This document shows positions 29,501 through 61,318 of a stretch of DNA of 64,000 nucleotides, piece by piece. Origin of the DNA: Ostrinia nubilalis. Its lineage: Eukaryota > Arthropoda > Insecta > Lepidoptera > Crambidae. The position numbers were made by a program, and so were the translations under genes. Each line of letters starts with the position of its first letter. Position 1 is the stretch's first letter. Under the pieces are notes generated by a model. That model worked only from the letters and a program-made list of their open reading frames with translations, did not search any database and had not been told where the DNA came from. The DNA lies in the NCBI RefSeq assembly GCF_963855985.1, contig NC_087100.1, positions 3,631,001 to 3,695,000 on the forward strand, read 5' to 3'.

Positions 29501-32500
29501 TTGTCTACCTATTGAAATTTAAATCGTTCGCATCCTTTTAAACGAAGACTCTACTCATGATACATGGTACATTCCTCAAATATGAGACAAAACCAATGAG
29601 TTAAAATTACATTTTAATAGTACCTACATACAATCGTCTTACACTCTTTAGAAGAGCACACTGACACAAATAAATAATAAAAAATACTGTCTAAGGTCTG
29701 TAGCTAAGCTGTAAGATAGAAGAATCTTCTAGCCAAAAAGATGGCAGATGCAGCAGATGTCAACGGATTTAAAACTGGAGTTCATATGACTCCTTGTAGA
29801 CTTGAGTCTCTAGAGCGTCCCTTCCTCCACCATGCGTAAGAATGTTTCAAAAATACTGTCTAAGGTCTGTAGCTTAAGGTCTAAGCTGCAAGATAGAAGA
29901 ATCTTCTAGCCAAAAAGATGGCAGATGCAGCAGATGTCAACGGATTTAAAACTGGAGTTCATGTGACTCCTTGTAGACTTGAGTGTCTAGAGCGTCCCTT
30001 CCTCCACCATGCGTAAGAATTTTCACAAAAATACTGTCTAAGGTCTGTAGCTAAAGGTCTAAGCCGTAAGATAGAAGAATCTTATAGCCAAAAACATGGC
30101 AGATGCAGCAGATGTCAACGGATTTAAAACTGGACTGGCACCACCTTGCAATGTCATCCTCTCATTGTTATCTGTAATGTAATTTATTTTTAAAATGTAT
30201 TTAAAAAATAAAATGTTCGTTTTATTATTTCAATAATCTGACCTCTCAACTATACTACACAAACACCTTTGTTCGCAACTGTACTGACGAAACCTCGAAT
30301 TTCTGCTCACGATTGACTAATTATCTGCTATACTCTCGACTCTCTAAAGCACAACATTTTTTTTTTATTTATTTTTTATAGCAACATATAGTCCTATACA
30401 ATCAATAGTAGGTACTATAGTAAAGATGAATATGATTAAAGACCAAATTAGTGCCTATAACATTTATAGCTATTACAATATTGGTTACAAATGAGCCACT
30501 CTTAGGACTAAAATTTTTAACACCAAGCCAAAACCTAGTGCACAGACAACAGCATATCGAGCCAACCACTATGGAATCTTATGTAGTTGTAATAGTTACT
30601 TTTTGCAACTAAAATATACAGGGTGTTAGGTAAATGGGTATATGAGCCGAGACCAGCCCATGTTAACATACTCATATAAATACTATAGTGGTGTCAGAAA
30701 GTCTGGGAAAGGTACCATTATTGAGTAATCAGCTGATTCAGTTTTTGTCGCCAAATTGCGTCGTGACACCCCTGAAAATTAATAGTACGACAAACTAGCG
30801 TAGATAAAACAAATAACAGAATTCATTATAATTTTCTGCCTAAAAATTTGTCTCTGAGAGGCAAAAACCTTAAGCAATCCCCCAGGAAAATCAGTCCATT
30901 TAAAAAGATTTAGCACAAGTCAAATACCCCCTTACCTTATTTGATTCGATTTGGATTTTGGATAAGTAAAAGTAAACAAAGTGGTCAAGAATTAATTTTA
31001 CTTCATAGACTTACTTATTAAAATAAACTGAATAATCAGGACCGTTCATTGTGGACGTCATTCGGCTGAAATGAATGAACGAACGAATCATTAAACTTGA
31101 TAACTTTGATTAAGGAAAATGAGACATTGTAGGTAATCATTTAAATTTTATCATCGTAAATCACGATATTGTGTACTAAAAATACCTTAACTAAAAATAA
31201 GACACCATTGAAAAAAAACCTTAGGCATTAAAGAAATGTGTCCAACGCACTGTTTAATCTTTGAAGGACAACGAAATGTCTTTTGTTGACGAACAACGGA
31301 ACCGGCACGTGTAGTGCGAGTGAGACGCAAGACGTATCGCACGGCGGCTTTCACTTGCAAGAAAGAGTCGGAAGATCATCGCGGCGCAGGAGTAGGGATG
31401 TGTAAGGAGGTGACATTGAAGGCAAAAAATCGATTAAGATTTTTCACGTGTTCAATAATAAATCGTTGAAGGATTTTTTTTCTACAAATAATCAATTTAG
31501 GTGCCATTAATTCATTTCCAATCATTAATGGAGACGACATGTGGTTGGGGTTAAGTTTTCATTTCATGATTGACTAATGAAGGTCGAGGTGCCGTAATTA
31601 CAATCCAGTTGGTCAGTACAGTAGTCTTGCCGATTGTCTATCAATAGCCTATCGAAAGGCCACCCAATCACTCATACTATCGTTAATAAAATATCATATT
31701 TTCTAAGAAAAATAACAGCGTTTATCGCAAATTTAGCTAAAACATTTCCAAAAGCATGGCAGATTACGGTTTTCTTAATTTACCAAATAAAACTGTGTTG
31801 TTTTTTTTTCAATGTCTTCTATCAATGCAATGGTATCGTTAAACTAATTTAGACCCATCGATAGTATGAGCGATTTCAGGTAGGTAGGATCTATCAATTA
31901 ATCGATAATTGATTTTAAGACATTCCTATTGATTACTCAGATGGTTTTCAAACAATTTGATATTTTAATCGATTTTTTGTAATATCAATATCGATTACCG
32001 ATTTTATGGAAAAAATAATGACCCCGCACTAGTTGCACCGCGCCATGCGGCCATGTTTATTTGTTTACATTATTTTGTTTGTCAGTAAATAATTTGCGTT
32101 CGTTGCGATGTTTTATTGTTGACGTTCTGGATAATTAGATATTCAAATAGCTAAGTAATACAGTGAAATTATGGTGATGTGTGTTGAGTGGTGTTGGTGC
32201 AATAGGACTTTGTGTCTTCTTTAGTGTGATGAACGATTTATTTCCGGGAGACCTTCCGTTCCACGATGCCTTGTAAATGTTTTCGCGGGTGGGTGAATCG
32301 ACACCACCATACCACCGAAGGGAGACCCGGAGATCCCGTTCTTGAAAATAGGATTTCACTACAAGAACCTACCCGGTCACTTGAAAGCGTGGGAAGGTGA
32401 ATTAAGTGAGTGGATGGATGTGATAGATGTGTTGCGATTCGTTTTGTGAATTAGAGTGAAGTGTTACCCCCTGAATACCTTGGATTGCTTGCAGAGTCAA

Positions 32501-33295
32501 TAAAAAGAGGTAAGTGAAGAATTGGTTCAAAAGTAATAATAAAAGTGGGCGGTGCCGACTCGCGTCAAAATTTGTGAATGAAATACCGTTTGACCACGTT
32601 TGACCTAGGAGGGAGTTGCGCGATCGTAGGGCTGTCCAAAAATTTAAATAATAATAATTTATTTAGTTTTGTATGGGAAAATATTTTTTATTAAATATTA
32701 CGATATCCACTTTCTGACACCACTATAGTATTTATATGAGTATGTTAACATGGGCTAGTCTCGGCTCATATACCCATTTACCTAACACCCTGTATATAGA
32801 TCATGATCCGACATGCTGTCAGTCGGAAACAAAATAAAATAAAACAGAAAAATAAATGAGGAACACAAAGATAGTGACAGATTGGAAAGCTATTCACTAG
32901 CCAAACTATGAAAAAGGACGGATTTGAGCTTTGATAATGTTACATTAAACAAATCAATTTCTGTGAAGTTTTTATTATAAACTATTGGAACGATACACGA
33001 ATGAGTTACGAGTATAATTTTTACGATATCGCGGGGTAACGAAAAGTGGTTTAGTACGTGAGGAGCGCACTGGCAGACGAACTCGGGATTACATTTATAA
33101 CAATTTTGCTGCGGTAATGCACTCCAGGTAACCGTGTGTGATGCTTATTGCTCATAGTGATTTTCGATACAGAGCCCCGTACATACGTTATACATAAATT
33201 ATGGAAAGAAAACACCCAGACCAATACAAACAAATATGTATGCAATTTTAGTATGATATTTTTATCCCAACTAATATTATAAATGCGAAAGTAAC

Positions 33296-33336
<41 letters not shown>

Positions 33337-35107
33337 TACGCTTTCCCGCTTAAACCTCGCAACCGATTTTGATGAAATTTGGCATAGAGATAGTTTGAGT
33401 CCCGGGAAAGAACATAGGATAGTTTTTATCCCGGTTTTTGAAACAGGGACGCGCGCGATAAAGTTTTTCTGTGACAGACAAAATTCCACGCGGGCGAAGC
33501 CGCGGGCGGAAAGCTAGTATAATAATAAACAAAAAGACTGAACAAAATCGATGCGTGTACTGATTAATGTAATTAACGACATGCAAAGCTTTGTGAATTG
33601 CAACAACTATAATTTATTATCCAAGCTCTAAATAATCGCTACTACGAGTAACTGATCATAAAATGTTTTTCCAATCGCTCAAGCTCCCGAGGATCTACCG
33701 ATAGGTCGGGTGACGTAATCTTGAAATTATTTTAGCCGGCGCGGAACTTCCGGAAGGTCGGGTGACGCCACGCCTCTTTGAACCGTGTTTACTTTGGCAG
33801 TTATATTCTATATTTATTCGATTCTAAAATATATTCCCAAAAATTTTAAAAGTTGTTTTAATTTGTATCACTTGGATATGATTTGTATAAGAAAGTGCTG
33901 TGAGTGTGACGCTTGAACGGAAGGAAGTCAACCTAACCTAACCAACTGCGTATTTCTAAACTGCGTATTTCTATATTGTGTAGCCGCGAGAGCTCTTTGG
34001 CGCGCTGTCTTCGGCGAAGTATTGCGCGCGCAGATTTTGACAGCGCGAAATACCTACTTTAGCAGAAATACCAAGCCTTAATGTAATCCTGAATCATACA
34101 TTGTACCTTTACTTTTACCTGTGGGAACCTATAAGTGGTTTATTTGTTGCCTATCTTATGTCATTATTACACACCGTAAAACCCTGGTTTTCCTAAATAA
34201 ATAAATAGGTAAATAAAAAAAAATAAAAGTAAGAACTGATGTTGTCAAAATGATCTTTGTATGCATCAAGAAAACTGATTCATGAGTAATCAATCGCATC
34301 ATCAAATACCAACAGTCAAGGTCATAGCATGTTTTTTTTACCTAGAAATTCTATTCTAAGATTTAAAATAGGTAATTATTTTTTTTACCTAGAAACTCGC
34401 ATCTCTAATACTTAAAACAAATTAAAAGGTTTTATAGAAAATAATGTACTATAGTTGTGTATAAGTACTAACTGAAACTAAAATCTTCAACTGAACAACT
34501 ACAACTCCTACAAGACTCTACCTAATGCAGAGACAAAAAAAATTATAGCCAAACTAGATTTCTACATCAGTTGGTTCTAACTATGTTTGGATAAGCAAAT
34601 TAAAATCTGGTGGGCGACACGGCGGCACTTTTTAGTTTTATAAATTAGGCCATCACCACTTGCTAGCTATGTACAACTTTGTTTACTTGGCGATTGTCGT
34701 AATGCTTAATCTATACTAATATTATACTGCTATATAGAACAGAAAATGAGATTAAACCACAGATTTGAGAATTAAACAAAGCAAATATAGTTAATAGTAT
34801 GTAATCTACGATCTAAACGTATTCTACAGTATAATATCGACATTGAAAGGTTCCGGTATAAACAACGCGAAACCTAGAGGATTTTAAACTTTTATTCACT
34901 AAAAAAATATGGTATAAGCCTGAAGGGCCCACAAGTGTTTTACAATCGACGCAAATTGTATACCTCAAGTTGTAAAAACCGTGGGAAAATAATACAGGCA
35001 AAAAGAAAGAAGTGAAACTAATTAAACGTACCATTACTTGGTGCTACTTCGCTGGATTTTATCCGTTTCAAATCTTCTTCACTGAAACCAGTGAATGTAG
35101 ACGTCAT
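26594..35107 (-). CDS. GORAB: RAB6-interacting golgin (GORAB)
   Basis: Four minus-strand exons, 35107-35032, 28542-28017, 27485-27345 and 26876-26594, join in phase to 341 codons plus stop. The N-terminus [17 protein letters not shown] matches the GF-[ST]-E-E-E/D-L motif of GORAB/SCYL1BP1. The middle (about residues 40-170) is acidic and low-complexity with many S, T, N and E. From about residue 175 to 310 the protein is a charged coiled coil (for example [20 protein letters not shown]). In animals GORAB is a trans-Golgi/COPI-associated golgin that binds RAB6; the Drosophila orthologue also acts in centriole duplication. The length fits the family (human about 370-390). Intron 1 is about 6.5 kb and repeat-filled. 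The donor and acceptor sites are all GT-AG. Confidence 0.88.
27012..27177 (+). mobile_element. Degenerate Helitron-like element in GORAB intron 3
   Basis: TCTATAGCATAATATAAAGG start, GGATGTCTGGATGTCAATGT inside and ACGCGGGCAAAAGCTAG end; the terminal hairpin is reduced. It sits between exons 3 and 4. Confidence 0.55.
28543..29680. other. GORAB intron 1, 3' part
   Basis: It contains the dispersed repeat copy at 28760-28842. The rest is AT-rich apart from a CG-rich patch at 29330-29380. No gene was recognised. Confidence 0.35.
29682..30138. repeat. Tandem repeat, 2.6 copies of a 168-177 bp unit
   Basis: AAATACTGTCTAAGGTCTGT begins each unit at about 29682, 29850 and 30028; the third stops in GATTTAAAACTGGAC. 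Units contain TAGAAGAATCTTCTAGCC (a small hairpin) and ATGGCAGATGCAGCAGATGT. Copies are about 95% alike by eye. Confidence 0.85.
30619..32792. mobile_element. TIR element, 2.17 kb, TA target sites, long terminal repeats
   Basis: CAGGGTGTTAGGTAAATGGG at 30619 is inverted as CCCATTTACCTAACACCCTG ending at 32792. The repeats continue inward for about 90 bp, to CTATAGTGGTGTCAGAAAG. TA flanks both ends. No transposase frame is recognised. The inside holds an ATCGAT-rich block (31395-32010) and an exon-like GC-richer block (32030-32511). Confidence 0.8.
31395..32010. repeat. ATCGAT-rich repeat
   Basis: AATCGAT, ATCGATAA and TTAATCGA recur many times on both strands. Similar blocks lie at 37890-38130 and 54540-54810. 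AGGGATGTG near 31390 and CACATCCCT near 38136 may be ends of this family. Confidence 0.45.
33265..33517 (+). mobile_element. Helitron-like element with a GTCT microsatellite
   Basis: TCCCAACTAATATTATAAAT start, an uninterrupted GTCT run at about 33300-33335, ACGCGCGCGATAAAGTTT, then the GCGGGCGAAGCCGCGGGC hairpin and CTAG. It lies in GORAB intron 1. Confidence 0.75.
33660..35031. other. GORAB intron 1, 5' part
   Basis: Two CG-rich patches (33680-33780 and 33980-34060) stand out, with AGGTCGGGTGACG repeated twice at about 33706 and 33758. A 14-bp CCTAA run is at 33930-33943. The rest is AT-rich and has no recognised feature. Confidence 0.35.
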
Positions 35108-36040
35108 TGTTTCTTATTAAATTGGTAATGCATATGTTTAACTCTTCTTGATTCTTCAATCCTTTTCCCGATTTCCAAAATTTTTTGAAACATCTGACTC
35201 GACGTGTCTCAAAAATTGTCAAATACTGACAGCTCTGACGTTTTGTTTGAATACTATGTTCCATTTTACGTAATGAAAACGCTTCGTTCATGACTTTGCG
35301 CCGTTCGGTGATGAATATTCTATAGCTCCATAGCCGTAAATAAAAGGTTTTAAGAAAAAAATAGAGCGTGGGGTTGCAAGTTGACGAAAAATATCGATAT
35401 CCATAATATCGTTATTTTCTTATGGTATAATCAATTTTATTAAGTAAACTATATTTTCTTTGAAAGTTTTTAATGAATCAGTTAAGAAAAAAAAACAATT
35501 GCACCTCTGATAGCTTAGGTCGTTATATCTAGTAGAATTCGTGGGTTCCACACTGTTGTTTAATTACACTTATGCAACAAATGTGTAAAAGCAGCGTGGC
35601 CAAAAATTGGGATTTATCAACCTGAACTAAAAACTAAGGGAATCTCCAAATAATTTGCTTTTACACCTACATTTGCTAAATTATTAAAGATAAAGATAAA
35701 GATATTTATTTACATAAACATGTGTGAAAACATATTACAAAGCAACATGATTTGGTCTTACAGTTTTAACAGGTGATAGGTACAACATGTTTTACCAAGA
35801 TATTGGCATGTAAATGATATGTTTTAAAAGTTCTAATTTTATTTTATGGATTGATAAAATGCCTAATTTTATAATTACAAATCACATAATAATATACCTC
35901 TAGGAGATAGCAATGTAACATTTTGAACATCTTGTACCTACTACACTTTATTGTTGGAACTCCTGTAACATTGCGAAGTGAATAAAGGAATATGAATATG
36001 AATAATAGGGATGTTTCCTGGGTCAAAAAGAAAGAGTTTT
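35108..36040. other. GORAB upstream region
   Basis: The GORAB promoter should lie within the first few hundred bases. A TATCGATA-like DRE core is at about 35393-35400, a motif used by housekeeping promoters in flies; its use here is unproven. Beyond 35500 nothing was recognised. Confidence 0.3.
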
Positions 36041-36042
36041 AA

Positions 36043-36297
36043 TTAGTCCGTCAGTTAACTTATCAAAAAATACTCTACACGTATTTTTCACTTTTTCAAA
36101 CTAATGAAAATTTAAAGAGATAAAGCGCGCCAAAGTTCATAAGAAGAGGCCCGTGACGTCAATGCGTGCATAAAAGTGCCGCACGTTGTGACGTCGTGCG
36201 GAACTTCAACGCACCATAACTATGCAATTATTTGTTAGATTGACAAATAAAAATATATGTGTCCAATATTTTTTGATATTAAACATGACGGACTAAA
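36043..36297. mobile_element. MITE with TTAGTCCGTCA ends
   Basis: TTAGTCCGTCAGTTAA at the left is inverted as ACATGACGGACTAA at the right. The centre is CG-rich (GTGACGTCAATGCGTGC and GTGACGTCGTGCGG). Confidence 0.6.
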
Positions 36298-36341
36298 AAA
36301 TTTTTTTTAGGAAACTAGCTCATCAACTATTTAATCTTCTA

Positions 36342-36500
36342 CAGGGTGTTAGGTAAATGGGTATATGAGCCGACACTAGCCCATGTTAACATGGGCATAT
36401 AAATGGTATGGTGAAGTCAGAAAATTGATATCTTCATTTTAATTATTTTATTTTCATACAAATCGGATTTTATAAAATTTATTTTAAGTGTAAAAGCGCT
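36342..36500 (+). mobile_element. Single terminal repeat of the CAGGGTGTTAGG family
   Basis: The first 150 bp match the ends of the elements at 54273 and 56684 (GAGCCGACACTAGCCCATGT, ATACAAATCGGATTT). No inverted partner was found nearby, so the element is truncated. Confidence 0.6.
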
Positions 36501-38157
36501 TTTTTAAAGCCTATTTGCAAAAATAAATGATTATGAATTTATGAATTTAATTTTTTATGAAAAATGTATTGATGTAATGCAGCGCTTGATCCTCCTTGGG
36601 TATTTCGCCGAAACAGTAAATTTTCTGTGTCCAGGCAGGCGAACACATGTTTTTTTATATCTATCTGTATAAAACTATTTTTATGGGAAAGTTCATCAAA
36701 AGTTTTATTTGTTTTTGCTATTACAATAGTAGAAACTACAAATAATACCGTAGAAAAACTTAATCAAAAGTCGTTTTTCTAATTTCCTTGTTATGTCCAT
36801 TACTGTTGTTTGCCAAAATGAAGGCACATTATAAAAAATTGAAGCGTAATTTAATTCTAATAGCCCTCTCTTTACATTTGAGAAACGTTTGGCTATCGGA
36901 AAATAAAAACTTTCAATGTCAAATACTTATAGGAAGAAAATAAAGTGAAGTTAAGTTCTTGTCCAGGTCAAAAGTATAATTTCCCTGGGTCTTCTTTTCG
37001 ACCATTGTAGTAACGAAACGAAAAAACTTAGAATGTAACGCACTGCACCGTTACACTCGGCCATTACGTCCCAAGAAGCCATCAAGGCAGGATAGTACAT
37101 CGTTGATCAGTTTCGCGACAAATCGCGTAAGTAGGTCCCTCCTTGGGTTTTTGTTTACTAAAAAGTCAATTTCTTTGGGCGGTTTTTTGCAGCTAAACAA
37201 TGGATTAATTTAATGTTTATTTACACAAATGTAGTGTCTGTAGGGGTTAACCCATGATTTAAATAGTAAATGGATAGGGTAAATAGGTTTTTGTTTGTGG
37301 TGTATTTTTATCTTTTAGGCATAAATCTAATTTCTTTGGCCCTAATTTTCTTGTTTTCCGTGGCTTAAAATGGCCTAGGAAATTATAAAAGACCATTTTT
37401 AATTCGGCGCAAAGTCAAATTTTTAGTATTTTTTTATTGGAATAAGTTTATAATTTACATTTTAAGAAATGGGTATCAGAATAGATATAGCACAACTTGT
37501 TTTTAACTCTTAACTCAATCTACTGCATTTATCTTCCTTAGTTGTGTAAAAACGTTATAATGATATAATATTCATTTGTGTGTTTGCTTACGAAGGTACA
37601 CTAAAATGGGTCGAATTAAAAAAACGCAAACCACAGAAGAAAACTTAGAGAAAACAATATTTATAATAATTTCCTTGGCTACCAAAATTTTATGACCTCA
37701 TAACTTTGTTTCTAGAACGAATTATGACACCCCTTTTAGATACATTGGCTTAGTTTTTGCTTCTTAATGCAATGGAAAAATAAAAATAGTTAAAAACAAA
37801 AAAAAATTGGTGCCAAGGAAATTAGGCAAAATCGACCATTTTTGGCGAAATACCCCCTTACGAGTGGCAAAATGTGACAGTTGTAATGTCGAAAGATAAT
37901 CGAATCGATAAGCCTTTTTTGCCAAAAAGTGCCTCTTGTTTGGACCTACTGTGTTACTACATAAAAAAGGTATATTGCCTATGCTCTCCCAAAAACATAT
38001 TATTTTTTTGAAGTTGACATTTCACCTTTTTGATAAAATAATATCGTTTCGGACTGGATCAATATCAATAAAAAATATTCATATTTTTTTTGCCGTTATT
38101 ATCGATATTATCGAAAATGCGATAAATCCTCACATCCCTAAAAAAAAGCGCTTCCTT
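36501..38157. other. Upstream region of SNRPF
   Basis: AT-rich, with an ATCGAT-rich stretch at 37890-38130. No gene was recognised. The SNRPF transcription start probably lies just before 38160-38250, where the likely 5' UTR exon sits. Confidence 0.35.
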
Positions 38158-38348
38158 TTTGACAGTTTGTTTGTGTCGGCTTGGCGTTTTTAGGTTATTT
38201 TGCTGCTAAAAGCAAAATTAATCGCTGAAATATTTTTACTAAAGTCAAAAGGTAAAGGTGTACTTGCTGTCATGAAATCGTACGTTTCTTAGCTTGATTG
38301 AGGTAATAAATAAATTAAACTGTGTTTTTTTCTAGATAACCTATCACA

Positions 38349-38930
38349 ATGGCGGCGGCTATGCCCATCAACCCCAAACCGTTCCTCAACAGTCTTACTG
38401 GCAAGTCCGTCCTTGTAAAATTGAAGTGGGGCCACGAGTACAAGGGTTTGCTCGTGTCTGCTGATGGTTACATGAACCTACAACTCGCCAATACCGAAGA
38501 AATTGTGGAGGGAAACAGCACAGGTTAGAATACGAAATAATTTTCCCCTGCGATTTTCAGTTTTTAGCTTAGTCACACCTGTCTTTCTGTTGTCTGTATT
38601 GTTTTTGTTGCATTGGGTATTTCCGCCTCTGCCACTGAATATATTTTCTAGATGACTACAAAGTTTGTGCCAAACAATTTTCTAAGAACAGACGTGTTAC
38701 TATTTTATAAAGGAGGTAGTTAAATAATCTACAAAAAATCTTAGAAGGTTTACTAATCAGCAGATGATAGAAGAACAGACTGTATGTAACCTTTTGTTGG
38801 CAAATAAAACACTTTTTACTTTACATTTTCCGTTACAGGTAACCTTGGCGAAGTTCTGATTAGATGTAACAACGTCCTCTATGTGAGAGGAGCGGAAGAA
38901 GAGGATGAGGAAGGTGAAATGAAGGAATAG
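38349..38930 (+). CDS. SNRPF: Small nuclear ribonucleoprotein F (Sm core)
   Basis: Exons 38349-38523 and 38839-38930 join at phase 1 to 88 codons: [16 protein letters not shown], then the Sm1 motif ([20 protein letters not shown], with the invariant D-G-x-M-N-L-x-L) and the Sm2 motif ([12 protein letters not shown]), ending in an acidic tail. This is a full-length SmF. It is one of seven Sm proteins forming the ring around the U1, U2, U4 and U5 snRNA Sm site. A 5' UTR intron is likely: donor after 38251 (AAAAG/GTAAAGG), acceptor before 38336 (TTTTCTAG). An AATAAA lies at 38974-38979. Its neighbour TGS1 modifies the cap of the same snRNAs, though they do not share a promoter. Confidence 0.97.
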
Positions 38931-39092
38931 GTTTTAATTTAAGCTTAATTTAGTAATATTAAGTATAAGGTTTAATAAATAATTTAAGGCAATTATCGTC
39001 TTTCATTGATACCTAATTTTTGGTTGAGGCAGTCAACAATACATTTTTTCCTTTTCAGATGCCAAAATTTTTCAATTAGGTCTAATATTTTG

Positions 39093-39366
39093 TCGGCCGT
39101 TTGGTGTAGTGGTTCAGAACGGACTACTATGCCGAGAGGTCCCGGGTTCGATTCCCGGCCAGGCAGAAATTGAAATGATGAATTTTAATTTCTGTGACGG
39201 GTCTGGGTGTGACTATGTATAATATGTATGTATTAAAAAAAAAAGTATATAAGTAGTATATCCGTTAAGCTAGCTAGCACCCATAACACAAGCATTAAGT
39301 TGCTTACTTTGGGGCTAGCTGGCGCTGTGTGAAATTGTCCAAAGATTTATTTAAAAAAAAAAAAAA
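39093..39366 (+). mobile_element. tRNA-derived SINE
   Basis: A-box TTTGGTGTAGTGGTT and B-box CGGGTTCGATTCCCGG lie in a tRNA-like head (39093-39165). A unique body with GGCGCTGTGTGAAATTGTCC follows, with a poly(A) tail at 39353-39366. Confidence 0.75.
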
Positions 39367-39534
39367 TATCAGATTCTCGAACTTACATTATTTTTGTTAG
39401 CCAAATAGGCAATTCTAGTCTTTTAACCTTATTTTAAGAAAGTTTTGCAAAATTAGTTATGTTTTTGTTATAAAAAGTGCACTCACAGGTGCAAGAAATA
39501 TTGGCCCTTTCTAGTTATCCACAATACGCCTATG

Positions 39535-39660
39535 ACTGCGACGGGCGCCCGCAGTGAGTGTGCGAGCGCGACAGCAACATAATTACGCGCGAGCGTTAGG
39601 GATGGATAGCTTCCGTTGGGGTCATTGGACAAAATTCTACGTGCTCACGGACCAGGCTTT
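39535..39660. mobile_element. Half copy of the GTGAGCACGTA palindromic MITE
   Basis: GACGGGCGCCCGCAGTGAGT through ACGTGCTCACGGACCAGGCT matches the right half of 25011-25189, with an internal difference (CGTTAGGGATGGATAGCTTC). Confidence 0.6.
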
Positions 39661-39669
39661 ATGTACTTT

Positions 39670-41640
39670 CAAGTTTAGTGAAATCAATTTTATAGCTATA
39701 TTTTATTATTGTGTGCCAGTCAAGGAAAGGATATTAGAGAAAGAAACATAATTTATCACTTCAGTGTAATTTTATTTTTCTTTCAACAGGTTGTTTAGTT
39801 ATTTACAGTTACAGTTAACAACAATCACACAATACAAGGCCTACTGATTGCCATAATTTTTTGGTATTGCAATAAAAATATACATTTATCTTTGAGAAGA
39901 CGTGCTTGTGGGCAGATTCTTTTCATTATGAAATGAACTTTATGTAACTTTATCCAATTGTAAAAGAAACTTAAAATTAAATAGTAATTAATTAATAACA
40001 TGTGTCAAGTACAGGTACGTTATTTTATCGCAGACAGATGTGCGTTTATGTGCCCATATTTATATGCCTTTAACAGAGGGCGAATTTCAAAATGCACAGA
40101 AGGAAGACCTAAAATTAGTATTTGCCTTAGATCACAACAAAAAGGGAAGATAGGTAGGTACTACGCACCATGCTATAAAGTGCGAGCGAGTTTTGAATAC
40201 TATCGTGTATTGCGTTTATTTGCGTAGGCCAACCCCACTGTGAAATACTGGAGCGAAATTGTGTGCATGAACTTAATTTGAGCCGATCACTTCCTTTTTG
40301 TTTTAATCTAAGTTTTATAGTGATTGTACTACCCGTTCTCGCTAAGTTTGCCGCTCCGTGGAATGCGCGTCCCCTCCTCCAACCGCGATTAAACGCAATT
40401 GAGTGTTTTATTTTACGCAAATACACAATTTTTATCAATATTAATAAATAAAAAATATTTCCAATTTAGTTTGCTAAAGTTATAGACGCATTCCTTCGAG
40501 TGACGTCATATCGCCAGCGGCAAACTTATCGCGAATGGATAGTATGCTTAAGGCGGAGTGTAGACTAGACAAAATATCTGACAAAGAAGTAACGTCACAA
40601 ATATTTAAAACTGCAAATAGTTAAGTATGTAACATTAGAATTATTATTTTTATTCTATGTAATTTTGATTCTAAAAACAAATACTAAGCCGAAACTTTAG
40701 GAATGTTGGCACTATTTTAAACAACTTTTAGATTCAAAGACAAAATTAATTCGTTACATACCTACATATTTTTATAATACACACTTGTCACAATATCTAC
40801 ATGATCATTCGATAAAACTTAAAACTTATTATCGTCGTATAATCTTCAAGAAATATTATGTACATATTGATTGAGGCAAGTAATAATTGTCTAGTTTCAT
40901 AGAAATTGTACAATCATTAGATAATTGTTTCTATGGTCCATTTCAAAAAGTATAAGACAAAAATGTATCCCTGGACTGGACACGCGTCCATCTTACTAAA
41001 GACACCAAATTGTCGTTATTTAATTATGTATAGGTTATTGTGTGATTTACTAATCATAGTTTATTTTATAAGACCTTTGTTACTAACACTTTTATGGGCT
41101 ATGGCTGAAATAAATACCTTTTATTTTATTTTATTTATTTATTTAAAATAAGGAACACAAACTTACAAACAACTTACACTATTTTAATCAAAATTACAAT
41201 ATGTTGAGCTCTAAAAATTATTTTCAATAGTTCACTTGGAAGCTGTACAAGAACTACTAAACCCAACCAAATGCAAGTTTTATGACAAATGTCAGAAATT
41301 ACCTTAAACATGAAATGGACTTAGAATCAATGTCTTTATCAATATAAAACACGTGATACACATTTAAATCTTAAAATATATAATTTGAGCGATATCTCTT
41401 AAAATTAAAAGTATTGCTGGGAAGTAAACAAATATTTTTACAAAATAGAATTGACATACTTATTGTATGTTTAAATCTATAAGATACATTTAAATTGTAA
41501 GAAGTAATCACATTGTTTGCAAACAACGTTAAAAATACATTTATAGTATCATAGATACTTCGAATGAATAAAAGTTATTTACAGACAGAATACAATATAG
41601 TAAACATGTCCAAGACTAATAAAATGTTTGTGCTTATTAC
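39670..41640. other. Intergenic, 3' of TGS1 and SNRPF
   Basis: AT-rich with no recognised gene. Convergent SNRPF and TGS1 transcripts should end in or near this segment. Confidence 0.35.
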
Positions 41641-41647
41641 AAGCATT

Positions 41648-41725
41648 TGTACCCAGCGGGGTTCGAACCCGCAACGGAGTTATAGTTCGGCAAGCGAACC
41701 ACTTCTAGGCGGCTAATGCTAAACA
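41648..41725 (-). mobile_element. tRNA-derived SINE head
   Basis: The minus strand reads GCCGCCTAGAAGTGGTTCGC and then GCGGGTTCGAACCCCGCTGG, a B-box in a tRNA-like fold. The acceptor stem does not close, so a functional tRNA is unlikely. Confidence 0.5.
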
Positions 41726-41920
41726 AAAAAAAATAAGTCTGTCAACCTTAATTAAACAGAGAGATCAAAACGAAATGTACAAATTTCAATACATAGAATC
41801 TTAACACTGTGCCCGTAATTTTACTTGAAAGAAACAACACCTATTTTGTATCTTTCACGCGCCACTGAAATGCCGGACACAGTATTGTAAACCTTAAAAC
41901 CATTAAATAAAATACACATT

Positions 41921-61318
<19,398 letters not shown>

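Noticed and set aside
33930..33943. CCTAACCTAACC run, like the insect telomere repeat TTAGG
   Set aside because: Only two to three units; expected by chance at this length and not a telomeric array.
26594..35107. Reading GORAB as two separate genes because of the 6.5 kb intron
   Set aside because: Phases match across the intron and the N-terminal [11 protein letters not shown] belongs to the same family as the coiled-coil part.
39093..39165. Possible tRNA gene
   Set aside because: A and B boxes are present but the acceptor stem does not pair and a SINE body and poly(A) tail follow.
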